Shown piece by piece: positions 14,231-21,266 of a stretch of 37,865 bases of DNA. Source of the DNA: Bacteroidota bacterium (lineage in GTDB: Bacteria > Bacteroidota > Bacteroidia > Bacteroidales > UBA10428). Position 1 is the first letter of the stretch. Every line of letters begins with the position of its first letter. The notes beneath the pieces were generated by a model. The model did no database searches and was not told the origin of the DNA. It worked only from the letters and a program-made list of their open reading frames with translations. Made by a program: the position numbers and the translations under genes. The DNA lies in contig QKEH01000093.1 in the NCBI GenBank assembly GCA_003252385.1, forward strand, positions 1 through 37,865. The letters are read 5' to 3'.

Positions 14231-14923
14231 TCAGTCTATTGCTTTAGCATCGACCCGAATACCAGGACTCATTGTGCTTGAAAGCGCGATACTTTTTATG
14301 TAAGTTCCTTTAGCTGCCGAAGGTTTTAGCTTGATAATGGTCTGAATAAATTCATGCGCATTTTCAGCAATTTTATCGGGACTAAAGGAGGTCTTTCCCA
14401 CGGTTGTGTGCACAATCCCGTACTTGTCAACTTTGAAATCGATTTTACCGGCCTTTACTTCGGCTACGGCTTTTCCAACTTCCATAGTTACAGTACCACT
14501 TTTAGGATTAGGCATTAAACCACGAGGACCCAGGATACGACCCAGTTTACCAATTTTTCCCATAATGGGGGGCATGGTAATCATTACGTCGAAGTCAGTC
14601 CATCCACCGGATATCTTGTCGACATAGTCGTCCAGTCCAACATAATCAGCACCAGCTTGTTTAGCTTCTTCTACCTTGTCTGGTGTACACAATACCAATA
14701 CCCGGGTTTCTTTTCCGGTACCGTGAGGAAGGGTAACCACACCGCGAACCATCTGATTCGCTTTGCGGGGATCCACTCCCAGACGGATATCGATATCGAC
14801 CGAAGCATCAAATTTGGTGAAAGTAATTTCCTTCACCAGCTGGGAAGCTTCAGCCAACGTGTACTGTTTTCCAGGCTCAATTTTCTCTAATGCTGCTTTT
14901 TGATTTTTTGTAAGTCTAGCCAT
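14231..14923 (-). CDS. rplA: 50S ribosomal protein L1
   Basis: This 230-residue protein is L1, which forms the mobile E-site stalk of the large subunit by binding 23S rRNA. The family signature is visible at about residues 120-140 ([20 protein letters not shown]), followed by [20 protein letters not shown]. The length matches the family. It follows rplK by 31 bases. In E. coli L1 represses the rplKA mRNA; no copy of that binding site was identified here. Confidence 0.98.
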   Translation of the reverse strand: MARLTKNQKAALEKIEPGKQYTLAEASQLVKEITFTKFDASVDIDIRLGVDPRKANQMVRGVVTLPHGTGKETRVLVLCTPDKVEEAKQAGADYVGLDDYVDKISGGWTDFDVMITMPPIMGKIGKLGRILGPRGLMPNPKSGTVTMEVGKAVAEVKAGKIDFKVDKYGIVHTTVGKTSFSPDKIAENAHEFIQTIIKLKPSAAKGTYIKSIALSSTMSPGIRVDAKAID

Positions 14924-14954
14924 TTTGTTTCTTGTAGTTTACAGAATGATTTAA

Positions 14955-15395
14955 CTACTCAGCAGGGAAAGTACCTTTAACACTAATTCCCATGCTACGT
15001 GCTGTACCGGCTACCATTGTCATTGCTGATGACAGTTTAAATGCGTTTAAGTCGGGCATTTTGTCTTCTGCAATTTGTTTCACCTGATCCCATGTTACAC
15101 TAGCCACTTTAACCCGGTTGGGCTCAGCCGAGCCACTTTTGAGTTTCGTTGCTTCGAGTAGTTGAACTGCTACCGGAGGCGTTTTTACGATAAAGTCGAA
15201 CGACTTGTCCGTGTAAACCGTAATAACAACCGGGAGCAATTTTCCTGCCTTATCCTGGGTACGACCGTTGAATTGTTTACAGAATTCCATAATATTCACA
15301 CCTTTCGAACCAAGGGCAGGGCCCACAGGAGGTGATGGGTTTGCGGCACCACCACGAATCTGCAACTTAATCAGTCCAGCAATTTCTTTTGCCAT
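14955..15395 (-). CDS. rplK: 50S ribosomal protein L11
   Basis: This 146-residue protein is L11, part of the GTPase-associated centre of the large subunit. The N-terminal domain contains [20 protein letters not shown], the proline-rich segment that faces elongation factors and is a thiopeptide contact site in other bacteria. The C-terminal rRNA-binding domain ends in the conserved [16 protein letters not shown]. The length is typical and the start at [11 protein letters not shown] is clear. The 91-base gap to nusG holds no promoter that I can support. Confidence 0.98.
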   Translation of the reverse strand: MAKEIAGLIKLQIRGGAANPSPPVGPALGSKGVNIMEFCKQFNGRTQDKAGKLLPVVITVYTDKSFDFIVKTPPVAVQLLEATKLKSGSAEPNRVKVASVTWDQVKQIAEDKMPDLNAFKLSSAMTMVAGTARSMGISVKGTFPAE

Positions 15396-15486
15396 GATTT
15401 AAATATTTCCGATTTATTATTGAGATTCCAAATTACACAGTTACTTAGGAAGCATTAGGGAGTTGTAACCGGTAATCCGTTTGTTT

Positions 15487-16035
15487 TTATTCTTTTTCTA
15501 CTTGCATGAAACTCAATTCCAGCGGTGTTTTTCTTCCGAAAATTTTCACCATTACTTTGAGTTTCTTTTTCTCTTCGTTTACTTCTTCAATAATCCCTGT
15601 AAAACTATTGAAAGGGCCATCGATAACTTTAACGGCTTCTCCAACAAAATAGGGGGTGTTAATTTCTTCTTCGCCTGCTGCCAATTCATCCACCTTACCG
15701 AGTATCCGATTCACTTCAGACAATCGAAGCGGTGTAGGATCGTCGTTGTTCTTTTCACCTAAAAAACCGATGACATTGGGAATATTTTGAAGAATATGAG
15801 GAATTTCTCCAACCAGGGCTGCTTCGATGAGCACATATCCCGGATAGAAACTTCTTTCTTTGCTAATCTTTTTACCGTTCCGTATTTGATACACTTTCTC
15901 GGTAGGAATCAATACTTGCGAAATATACTCCTCCAAATTCAGACGAGCCACTTCGTTATCAATATACTCTTTTACTTTCTTTTCCTTACCACCTATAGCG
16001 CGTAAGACATACCACTTCTTTTCCTGTCCTTCCAT
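15487..16035 (-). CDS. nusG: Transcription termination/antitermination protein NusG
   Basis: This 182-residue protein is NusG, which binds RNA polymerase to modulate pausing and links it to Rho or to the ribosome. The NGN domain spans about residues 7-110 ([16 protein letters not shown] at the start, [12 protein letters not shown] in the middle). The KOW domain is at about 131-158 with [22 protein letters not shown]. Both are complete and in normal order, so this is housekeeping NusG. The UpxY-type paralogs of Bacteroidota polysaccharide loci are a less likely reading, because the gene sits directly between secE and rplK. The spacing to secE is 21 bases. Confidence 0.97.
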   Translation of the reverse strand: MEGQEKKWYVLRAIGGKEKKVKEYIDNEVARLNLEEYISQVLIPTEKVYQIRNGKKISKERSFYPGYVLIEAALVGEIPHILQNIPNVIGFLGEKNNDDPTPLRLSEVNRILGKVDELAAGEEEINTPYFVGEAVKVIDGPFNSFTGIIEEVNEEKKKLKVMVKIFGRKTPLELSFMQVEKE

Positions 16036-16056
16036 AGGAATTTATCTAGTTGAATT

Positions 16057-16248
16057 CTAATAAAATATTCCGTAAATTCCTGACATTCCGTTTTTGAACA
16101 ACAAGTCCATCAGCGCGACCACAATGGCAATGATTAAGGAAGCCACCATAACCACAATAGCACTACCTTGCAACTCTTCCCACGAGGGCCAGGTTACTTT
16201 GTGTACTAACTCAGCGTAGGCGTCCTGAAAATATCGTATTAGTTTCAT
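16057..16248 (-). CDS. secE: Preprotein translocase subunit SecE
   Basis: This 63-residue protein is the short, single-span form of SecE. It contains the amphipathic segment AYAELVHKVTWPSWEELQGS, with the family's hallmark VTWPSWEEL, and one membrane helix (about residues 33-52, IVVMVASLIIAIVVALMDLLF). SecE clamps SecY in the inner-membrane Sec channel. I chose the ATG at 16248; a longer open frame runs upstream, but it is read through tRNA-Trp and is not coding. The gene starts only 13 bases after the tRNA-Trp CCA end, so the two probably share a transcript. Confidence 0.95.
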   Translation of the reverse strand: MKLIRYFQDAYAELVHKVTWPSWEELQGSAIVVMVASLIIAIVVALMDLLFKNGMSGIYGIFY

Positions 16249-16261
16249 TACAGTGATAATT

Positions 16262-16337
16262 TGGCACGGGAGGAGCGACTCGAACGCCCGACACCTGGTT
16301 TTGGAGACCAGTGCTCTACCAACTGAGCTACACCCGT
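16262..16337 (-). tRNA. tRNA-Trp (anticodon CCA)
   Basis: The minus strand folds as a 76-nt cloverleaf with an encoded 3' CCA. The anticodon stem and loop read CTGGT CTCCAAA ACCAG with anticodon CCA. The T arm is GGGCG TTCGAGT CGCTC. The acceptor stem ACGGGTG pairs with CTCCCGT except for a U-U mismatch at position 6-67. It lies between the tuf terminator and secE. Confidence 0.95.
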
Positions 16338-16377
16338 AATTTAGAAGCCCGGCAAAATGCCTTCGCTTGATTAAGAA

Positions 16378-16385
16378 CAAAGATA
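16378..16385 (-). promoter_or_regulatory. Possible -7 element for tRNA-Trp/secE/nusG
   Basis: TATCTTTG on the minus strand is a perfect match to the Bacteroidota -7 pattern TAnnTTTG and would start RNA about 34 bases before tRNA-Trp. It overlaps the 3' arm of the tuf terminator. No TTTG or TTG is found at the usual distance upstream, so it may be chance: the terminator's own arm creates the sequence. Confidence 0.3.
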
Positions 16386-16411
16386 AACCCCGAAATTCAG
16401 GGTTTATCTTT
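16379..16411 (-). terminator. Intrinsic terminator downstream of tuf
   Basis: Perfect 12-base arms (AAAGATAAACCC at 16379-16390 and GGGTTTATCTTT at 16400-16411) flank a 9-base loop. On the minus strand the stem is followed by GTTCTT, a modest U-rich tail. It lies 21 bases past the tuf stop codon and separates the tRNA/tuf unit from tRNA-Trp and secE. Confidence 0.75.
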
Positions 16412-16431
16412 GCCGAGACTATTGAATAGTG

Positions 16432-17619
16432 TTATTGAACAATTTCGATTACCTGACCGGCACCTACGGTACGTCCTCCTTCGCGAATTGCGAAACGAAG
16501 TCCTTTGTCCATAGCTACAGGGGTGATCAGTTCCACAGTGATCGTAACGTTATCACCAGGCATTACCATGTCGGTACCTTCTGGAAGTTGAATTTCACCA
16601 GTTACGTCAAGAGTTCTCAGGTAGAACTGAGGACGGTATTTGTTGTGGAAAGGAGTGTGACGACCACCTTCTTCTTTCTTCAGGATATAAACCTCAGCTT
16701 TGAATCGGGTGTGAGGAGTGATTGAACCTGGTTTGGCAAGAACCATACCCCGTTTGATCTCTTTTTTGTCCACACCACGCAGCAGAAGACCTACATTATC
16801 ACCAGCTTCTCCACGATCCAGAATTTTACGGAACATTTCCACTCCGGTACATACAGTTTTGCGTGCTTCAGCACCCAAACCAATGATAGCCAGTTCGTCG
16901 CCAGTGTTAACCACACCAGTTTCAATACGACCGGTAGCAACAGTACCACGACCGGTAATAGAGAACACGTCTTCAACAGGCATCAGGAATGGTTTTTCGT
17001 TGTCGCGGGGAGGAATCGGAATCCACTCGTCCACTGCGTTCATCAGCTCCATTACTTTTTCTACCCACTGAGGCTCACCATTCAGCGCACCCAAAGCAGA
17101 ACCATGAATAACTGGAGTATTATCGCCATCGAATTCGTAGAACTGAAGGAGTTCACGAACTTCCATTTCAACAAGTTCGAGCAGCTCTGCATCGTCAACC
17201 ATGTCCACTTTGTTCAGGAAAACAACGATTTTAGGAACGTTTACCTGACGAGCCAAAAGGATGTGCTCACGAGTTTGAGGCATAGGACCGTCGGTACCAG
17301 CTACAACCAAGATAGCGCCGTCCATTTGGGCAGCACCAGTAACCATGTTTTTAACATAGTCGGCGTGACCCGGACAATCCACGTGAGCATAGTGACGGTT
17401 TTCGGTTTGGTATTCAACGTGTGAAGTATTGATAGTAATACCACGTTCTTTTTCTTCAGGAGCGTTGTCGATTGAATCGAAGTCACGAACTTCGGACAAA
17501 CCAGCCTCTGCCAATACCTTGGTAATAGCAGCGGTGAGTGTAGTTTTACCGTGGTCAACGTGACCAATCGTACCGATATTTACGTGCGGCTTCGACCTGT
17601 CAAATTTTTCTTTAGCCAT
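16432..17619 (-). CDS. tuf: Translation elongation factor Tu
   Basis: This 395-residue protein is EF-Tu, the GTPase that brings aminoacyl-tRNA to the ribosome. The P-loop is GHVDHGKT (residues 19-26), the switch II motif is DCPGHADY (about 81), and the guanine-specificity motif is NKVD (about 136). Domains 2 and 3 are complete, ending IEIVQ. I chose the ATG at 17619 ([20 protein letters not shown]); the frame stays open 18 codons upstream, but family members start at MAKE. It follows tRNA-Thr(GGT) closely, as in many bacteria where tuf is cotranscribed with tRNAs. A terminator ends the unit. Confidence 0.99.
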   Translation of the reverse strand: MAKEKFDRSKPHVNIGTIGHVDHGKTTLTAAITKVLAEAGLSEVRDFDSIDNAPEEKERGITINTSHVEYQTENRHYAHVDCPGHADYVKNMVTGAAQMDGAILVVAGTDGPMPQTREHILLARQVNVPKIVVFLNKVDMVDDAELLELVEMEVRELLQFYEFDGDNTPVIHGSALGALNGEPQWVEKVMELMNAVDEWIPIPPRDNEKPFLMPVEDVFSITGRGTVATGRIETGVVNTGDELAIIGLGAEARKTVCTGVEMFRKILDRGEAGDNVGLLLRGVDKKEIKRGMVLAKPGSITPHTRFKAEVYILKKEEGGRHTPFHNKYRPQFYLRTLDVTGEIQLPEGTDMVMPGDNVTITVELITPVAMDKGLRFAIREGGRTVGAGQVIEIVQ

Positions 17620-17680
17620 AATTAGTAGGATATTAAAATATACAGTTTCTATTGTTATTTTGAACAGTTCCAAAATATAG

Positions 17681-17752
<72 letters not shown>

Positions 17753-17853
17753 TTATTAGCGAGCACTAACTGCGTTTGAAAAAATGTTAAAGATAATGAA
17801 TTCCAACAAGTTGTCAAACACTTCATTCATTCAATGTACGCGTCGCTCTTTTG

Positions 17854-17926
17854 AGCGGGAGACGAGGCTCGAACTCGCGACCCTAACCTTGGAAGGGTTA
17901 TGCTCTACCAACTGAGCTACTCCCGC
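17854..17926 (-). tRNA. tRNA-Gly (anticodon TCC)
   Basis: This 73-nt cloverleaf on the minus strand has anticodon stem and loop TAACC CTTCCAA GGTTA with anticodon TCC, reading GGA and GGG. The acceptor stem GCGGGAG pairs perfectly with CTCCCGC. The 3' CCA is not encoded. A gap of 101 bases separates it from the following tRNA-Thr(GGT). Confidence 0.96.
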
Positions 17927-17981
17927 TTGTAATCATAAAAAGAGTGTAAGCATGTTTTCATCCTTACACTCCAAGGGTTTT

Positions 17982-18067
17982 TGGTGGGGAGAGGAGGATT
18001 CGAACCTCCGAAGTCATACGACAGCAGATTTACAGTCTGCCCCAGTTGGCCGCTTTGGTATCTCCCC
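17982..18067 (-). tRNA. tRNA-Tyr (anticodon GTA)
   Basis: This is an 86-nt class II tRNA on the minus strand, with a long variable arm (about 14 bases, TGTCGTATGACTTC) and an encoded 3' CCA. The anticodon stem and loop are GCAGA CTGTAAA TCTGC with anticodon GTA. The acceptor stem GGGGAGA pairs perfectly with TCTCCCC. Confidence 0.96.
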
Positions 18068-18078
18068 TTAAAAAATTG

Positions 18079-18152
18079 AGCCGGTGGAGGGATTCGAACC
18101 CCCGACCAGCTGATTACAAATCAGCTGCTCTGGCCAACTGAGCTACACCGGC
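18079..18152 (-). tRNA. tRNA-Thr (anticodon TGT)
   Basis: This 74-nt cloverleaf on the minus strand has anticodon stem and loop GCTGA TTTGTAA TCAGC with anticodon TGT, reading ACA and ACG. The acceptor stem GCCGGTG pairs perfectly with CACCGGC. No 3' CCA is encoded. It is the first gene of the tRNA/tuf unit, 50 to 57 bases downstream of a good promoter, and only 11 bases before tRNA-Tyr. Confidence 0.96.
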
Positions 18153-18175
18153 AAACCCTTTCCTTTTAAAGAACG

Positions 18176-18203
18176 CGATTTCGAGAGTTACCCCTCGAAA
18201 TCG
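18176..18203 (-). promoter_or_regulatory. Hairpin at the 5' end of the tRNA/tuf transcript
   Basis: Two perfect 10-base arms (CGATTTCGAG and CTCGAAATCG, 18176-18185 and 18194-18203) flank an 8-base loop. The predicted start of the tRNA/tuf RNA is about 18202, so the transcript would begin with this hairpin. It lacks an adjacent U run, so a terminator for hpf is less likely. A role in RNA 5'-end stability or tRNA precursor processing is inference. Confidence 0.45.
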
Positions 18204-18208
18204 GTTCG

Positions 18209-18241
18209 CAAATGTATAAATTATTTTATTAATTCCACAAA
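18209..18241 (-). promoter_or_regulatory. Promoter of the tRNA-tuf unit
   Basis: On the minus strand, TTTG (18241-18238), a 21-base spacer and TACATTTG (18216-18209) match the Bacteroidota vegetative promoter pattern (TTTG/TAnnTTTG). Transcription would start near 18202, about 50 bases before tRNA-Thr(TGT). The -7 region shares ATACATTTGCG with the promoter of rpsU. Confidence 0.7.
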
Positions 18242-18271
18242 TAATATTTTTGATTTTTTTGTAGCCGGTAC

Positions 18272-18571
18272 TCAGGCACGTTTATTCTTCTTTTTCACCT
18301 TGGCTATCTGTTTGATTAGTGCATCAATAGCAGTGTCGGTAGATTCTTCAAATGATTTACTTTGTTTTTTTGCAAAAAGCTCGTTGCCCGGTATTTCCAG
18401 CCGTATTTCGGCAACTTTATTGGCTTCGTCCTGCGTATTTTCCAACTTGAGGAATACTTCGGCCCCAATAATCTCATCGTTGTACTGATCTAACTTGGAA
18501 ACTTTACTTTCCACAAAACTTTCCAGTTGTTGGGTTGGGGAAAATCGAAGAGAATTAATTCTAATGTTCAT
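18272..18571 (-). CDS. hpf: Ribosome hibernation-promoting factor/RaiA family protein
   Basis: This 99-residue protein belongs to the HPF/YfiA (RaiA) family, which binds the decoding region of the 30S subunit and idles ribosomes in stationary phase or stress. The fold is visible as a strand (MNIRINSLRFSP), a helix (QQLESFVESKVSKLDQY), paired strands (AEVFLKLENT, AEIRLEIPGNELFAK) and a long helix (SFEESTDTAIDALIKQIAKVK) with a basic tail KKKNKRA. It is the short form, without the C-terminal dimerization domain of long HPF. I prefer the ATG at 18571; an ATG five codons upstream (18586) is possible and would put it 3 bases after xerC. It follows xerC, so both may share a transcript from the rpsU promoter. 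Confidence 0.9.
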   Translation of the reverse strand: MNIRINSLRFSPTQQLESFVESKVSKLDQYNDEIIGAEVFLKLENTQDEANKVAEIRLEIPGNELFAKKQSKSFEESTDTAIDALIKQIAKVKKKNKRA

Positions 18572-18589
18572 GATATTATCCTCCATAAT

Positions 18590-19477
18590 TTATGCTCTGG
18601 GATGAGCTTGTTTATATATAGACTTCAATTTCTCGTAGGTGGTATGCGTATAGATTTCGGTAGCTGCCAGATTGGCGTGACCCAGCAACTCCTTCACTGC
18701 ATTCAAATCCGCTCCATTATTTAACAGGTGAGTTGCAAAAGTATGCCGCAACACATGGGGACTCTTTTTCTCAAGTGTTATGGATTGCAAAAGGTACTTG
18801 TGTACGGTACGCTGTATCATTCGCGGATATACCGGCAGTCCTTTATCGGTGACCAGCAATTTATCGTGCGACAAAGCCGGGTAAGTTTCGTTGCGCAGGA
18901 TCAGATACTTTTTAATAAAGACTACCAAGTTTTCCGATAACGGTATGATACGTTCCTTATTACGTTTACCTTTTACCTTAATTTCTTCCCGACTCAGATT
19001 AATTGAGCTGTTCATCAGACCGGACAACTCGGCAAGGCGAATTCCGGTAGCATAAAACAGCTCGAATATGAGTTGATCCCGCATTCCGGAAAAACCTTCC
19101 TTAAATTCAGGTTGCTGAAAAAGATGATCGATACCCAAAGTATTAATGAACTCGGGCAGCTCACGCTGCTGCTTTGGTAGTATAACATGGCTGGCCGGAT
19201 TTTGTTTGATCCATTCCTGCCGGATACAAAATTTATAAAAGGAATTCAGTGAGGCCAGTTTCCTGCGCAGTGTCCGAGGGGAAGTATGCTGGTTCATTAA
19301 ATATAAAATCCACTGACGAATATGCATTTTCGCAGCGGATAGTATATTTTCCGAATTTTCGGAATGCAGAAAAAAAGCAGCAAATTGTTCAATGTCATCA
19401 GAGTAAGCACGAACGGTATGCTCTGAATATCTTTTTTCTACACGAATATGTTCGATGAATTGTGAGAGCTCTTTCAT
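18590..19477 (-). CDS. xerC: Tyrosine recombinase XerC-like
   Basis: This 295-residue tyrosine recombinase probably acts in chromosome dimer resolution at dif. The N-terminal SAM-like DNA-binding domain spans about 1-90. The catalytic domain holds Arg147 (ATGIRLAELSGL), a Lys at about 169-171 (KGKRNKER), His241 and Arg244 (HVLRHTFATH), His267 (LLGHANLAATEIY) and the nucleophile Tyr276. All active-site residues are present. Its place between rpsU and hpf is a conserved Bacteroidota arrangement and argues for housekeeping XerC rather than a mobile-element integrase. The XerC-versus-XerD call is by context; no dif site was identified in the window. Confidence 0.93.
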   Translation of the reverse strand: MKELSQFIEHIRVEKRYSEHTVRAYSDDIEQFAAFFLHSENSENILSAAKMHIRQWILYLMNQHTSPRTLRRKLASLNSFYKFCIRQEWIKQNPASHVILPKQQRELPEFINTLGIDHLFQQPEFKEGFSGMRDQLIFELFYATGIRLAELSGLMNSSINLSREEIKVKGKRNKERIIPLSENLVVFIKKYLILRNETYPALSHDKLLVTDKGLPVYPRMIQRTVHKYLLQSITLEKKSPHVLRHTFATHLLNNGADLNAVKELLGHANLAATEIYTHTTYEKLKSIYKQAHPRA

Positions 19478-19542
19478 ACTCAGGGATTTTTGAAGTAAAA
19501 GGCCGGTACCTAATAATTCCGGATTATCCCTGGGTAGTGCTC

Positions 19543-19734
19543 CTATTCTTCGGCTTGTTGCAGCCCTTGTACGTAAATTGCGCGCTTAACTTCTTCTCTA
19601 CGTACTTCGGAAGGCTTTTTAAAAGCCTGACGACCTCTCAACTCTTTGACCACTCCGGTTCTTTCGAATTTTCTTTTGAACTTTTTCAGTGCTCTTTCGA
19701 TGTTTTCTCCTTCTTTTACAGGAACTATTATCAT
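19543..19734 (-). CDS. rpsU: 30S ribosomal protein S21
   Basis: This 63-residue basic protein is S21 of the small ribosomal subunit. It shows the family core MIIVPVKEGENIERALKKFKR in two parts (strand, then helix) and the basic stretch RREEVKRAIY near the C-terminus. In Bacteroidota S21 has been linked to sequestering of the anti-Shine-Dalgarno end of 16S rRNA, which fits the lack of clear Shine-Dalgarno sites in this window. The chosen ATG is 19734; a longer frame runs through the promoter and was rejected. It is 65 bases upstream of xerC. Confidence 0.97.
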   Translation of the reverse strand: MIIVPVKEGENIERALKKFKRKFERTGVVKELRGRQAFKKPSEVRREEVKRAIYVQGLQQAEE

Positions 19735-19763
19735 AGTGTTCAGATGTTTAATGAAACGAGGCG

Positions 19764-19795
19764 CAAATGTATTACAGGCAATCGGATTTACCAAA
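19764..19795 (-). promoter_or_regulatory. Promoter of rpsU
   Basis: On the minus strand, TTTG (19795-19792), a 20-base spacer and TACATTTG (19771-19764) match the Bacteroidota promoter pattern. RNA would begin near 19757, leaving a leader of about 23 bases before the S21 start codon. The core ATACATTTGCG is identical to that of the tRNA/tuf promoter. Confidence 0.75.
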
Positions 19796-20101
19796 TGATT
19801 TGACTTAAATTTTCAATGATCATAATCCAGAATTTGTTTTTGATACCGGCTTACAAAGGACTTTTTTGTTCCTTTCTTACCAATAAAAATACGGATTATT
19901 TTCTGAAGAAAGCCCATTATTTATGAGAAATTAACATAAAAAACAATGCCATCCTTAGTTGTAAAAGGGGTTCGCTACCTCCATCCTATTCGCAAGAAGC
20001 CTCCTCTTTTATCCTTTCTCTACCAAGCTGATAACGAGCGAGCCTGCCACCATTAAAGTTTGTATATCGTATCCATTTGCCGGCATGGAGGTTGCAGTTC
20101 G
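19796..20101. other. Intergenic region with a possible 34-codon ORF
   Basis: This gap lies between the triple-HhH gene and the rpsU promoter and holds no recognised gene. On the minus strand an ATG at 19917 opens a 34-residue frame ending at 19813 (MGFLQKIIRIFIGKKG at its start, lysine-rich, ending LDYDH). It stops 18 bases before the -33 element of rpsU. No promoter or terminator was found for it, so I do not call it as a gene. Confidence 0.3.
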
Positions 20102-20977
20102 TTATTCCAAACTCAAATAGGGTCGTATTTTCTGATACGTTTCGTCGGAGAGGAGATAATTATCGCGGAGCTGGCTTAGTGCGGTAAACGAACCGGTAAT
20201 ACGCAAGTAGCTCTGAATGGCCTTGGCCTCATTCCGGGTAAGATAGGGATGAGTGAAAAGCATCTTCTGCCCCGGAATGTTGATATTGATTTTGGTGATG
20301 TGCGTGCTGTCCACTCGGATGCGATGCTGAAGTCGCTGAAGTAATGAGTCGGAAATGCCATATACTTCGCTCAATTGCTCAACACTGTAGAATCCCCCGA
20401 GCCAATTGCGATATTTCACAATCCGACGGGAAAGCACCGGACCAATACCAGGCAATGCAGCCCACTGAATGGTGTCGGCTGTATTGATTTCCAATTTTGG
20501 ACCGGATTCCAGATCAGATACGATTCGGAACCGATCCGGCTGACCTGGTAAGAATTGAAAATGAGTTAATGCCGTTGAATCAAGACCCTGAATTCGCTTC
20601 AGATCTTCCGCCCGGCAGAAAACTGCCCCCTTCAAACGACAAACCAATATCCGGGTGGCAACATCAGAAGGTATCCCAGCATCAATCATCGCGGAAAACG
20701 TTGCTGTGTTGGGATCAACTATTCCCTTGACCGTTTCAGTTGCCTGGCGATCCGCACCCGAAAACCGGGGCGATAGAAAACACGAGTTACCTGAAACTGA
20801 GGTTTCGAATACGGTATCCACACCAAATAGTTCGTAGCTAACCGGCGGAGGGGTACGCACAATTCGAATCAAAATCACTACAAGAAGCACAACAAATAAC
20901 ACCGTTAGCCCTCTGAATTCGAGCCGTGAATAGCCAAAAGACCTTCTGCTGAATGGTATTTTAGGAATGAATGACAT
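20102..20977 (-). CDS. Membrane-anchored triple helix-hairpin-helix (ComEA-like) protein
   Basis: This 291-residue protein has a short basic N-terminus, one membrane span (about 23-40, LTVLFVVLLVVILIRIV) and three helix-hairpin-helix units. The units are at about 88-140 (DPNTATFSAMIDAGIPSDVA), 162-222 (EINTADTIQWAALPGIGPVL) and 230-288 (NIPGQKMLFTHPYLTRNEAK). The middle unit has the classical ComEA form with LPGIGPVLSRRIVKYR; the outer two are more diverged. ComEA proteins bind double-stranded DNA for uptake in competence, with the HhH part outside the inner membrane. Whether this Bacteroidota form takes part in transformation is unknown; no competence genes are beside it. The start at 20977 is an ATG. 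Confidence 0.8.
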   Translation of the reverse strand: MSFIPKIPFSRRSFGYSRLEFRGLTVLFVVLLVVILIRIVRTPPPVSYELFGVDTVFETSVSGNSCFLSPRFSGADRQATETVKGIVDPNTATFSAMIDAGIPSDVATRILVCRLKGAVFCRAEDLKRIQGLDSTALTHFQFLPGQPDRFRIVSDLESGPKLEINTADTIQWAALPGIGPVLSRRIVKYRNWLGGFYSVEQLSEVYGISDSLLQRLQHRIRVDSTHITKININIPGQKMLFTHPYLTRNEAKAIQSYLRITGSFTALSQLRDNYLLSDETYQKIRPYLSLE

Positions 20978-21266
20978 GGATTTGTTTTTCAGCCTGCTTT
21001 CGTTAAACGGGTATATAGTTACGGATTAGAAAGAGTCAACCTGCCTATTAAATATAGGCAAAAACCCTTTACAAAACAGCAGGTAAACCACTTATAATGA
21101 AAGGACATCTGAAATAAAAACAGTAAAAACCGAAAAATATAAACATGTGATAAGCGAACCAACATCAGCCATTAAGATGTATGGTTTTTTACTACATGGC
21201 CTTCCAGGAAACTTATTCAAGACCATCCCTTGTTTGGATGCTTCCCTAAAGACCGGAATGAATGCC

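Noticed and set aside
16249-16380. 44-codon upstream extension of secE
   Set aside because: It is read straight through tRNA-Trp; the SecE family starts at the chosen ATG.
21042-21060. 7-bp hairpin TGCCTAT/ATAGGCA downstream of the symporter
   Set aside because: It is short, AT-rich, about 200 bases from the stop codon and has no U-tract on the minus strand.
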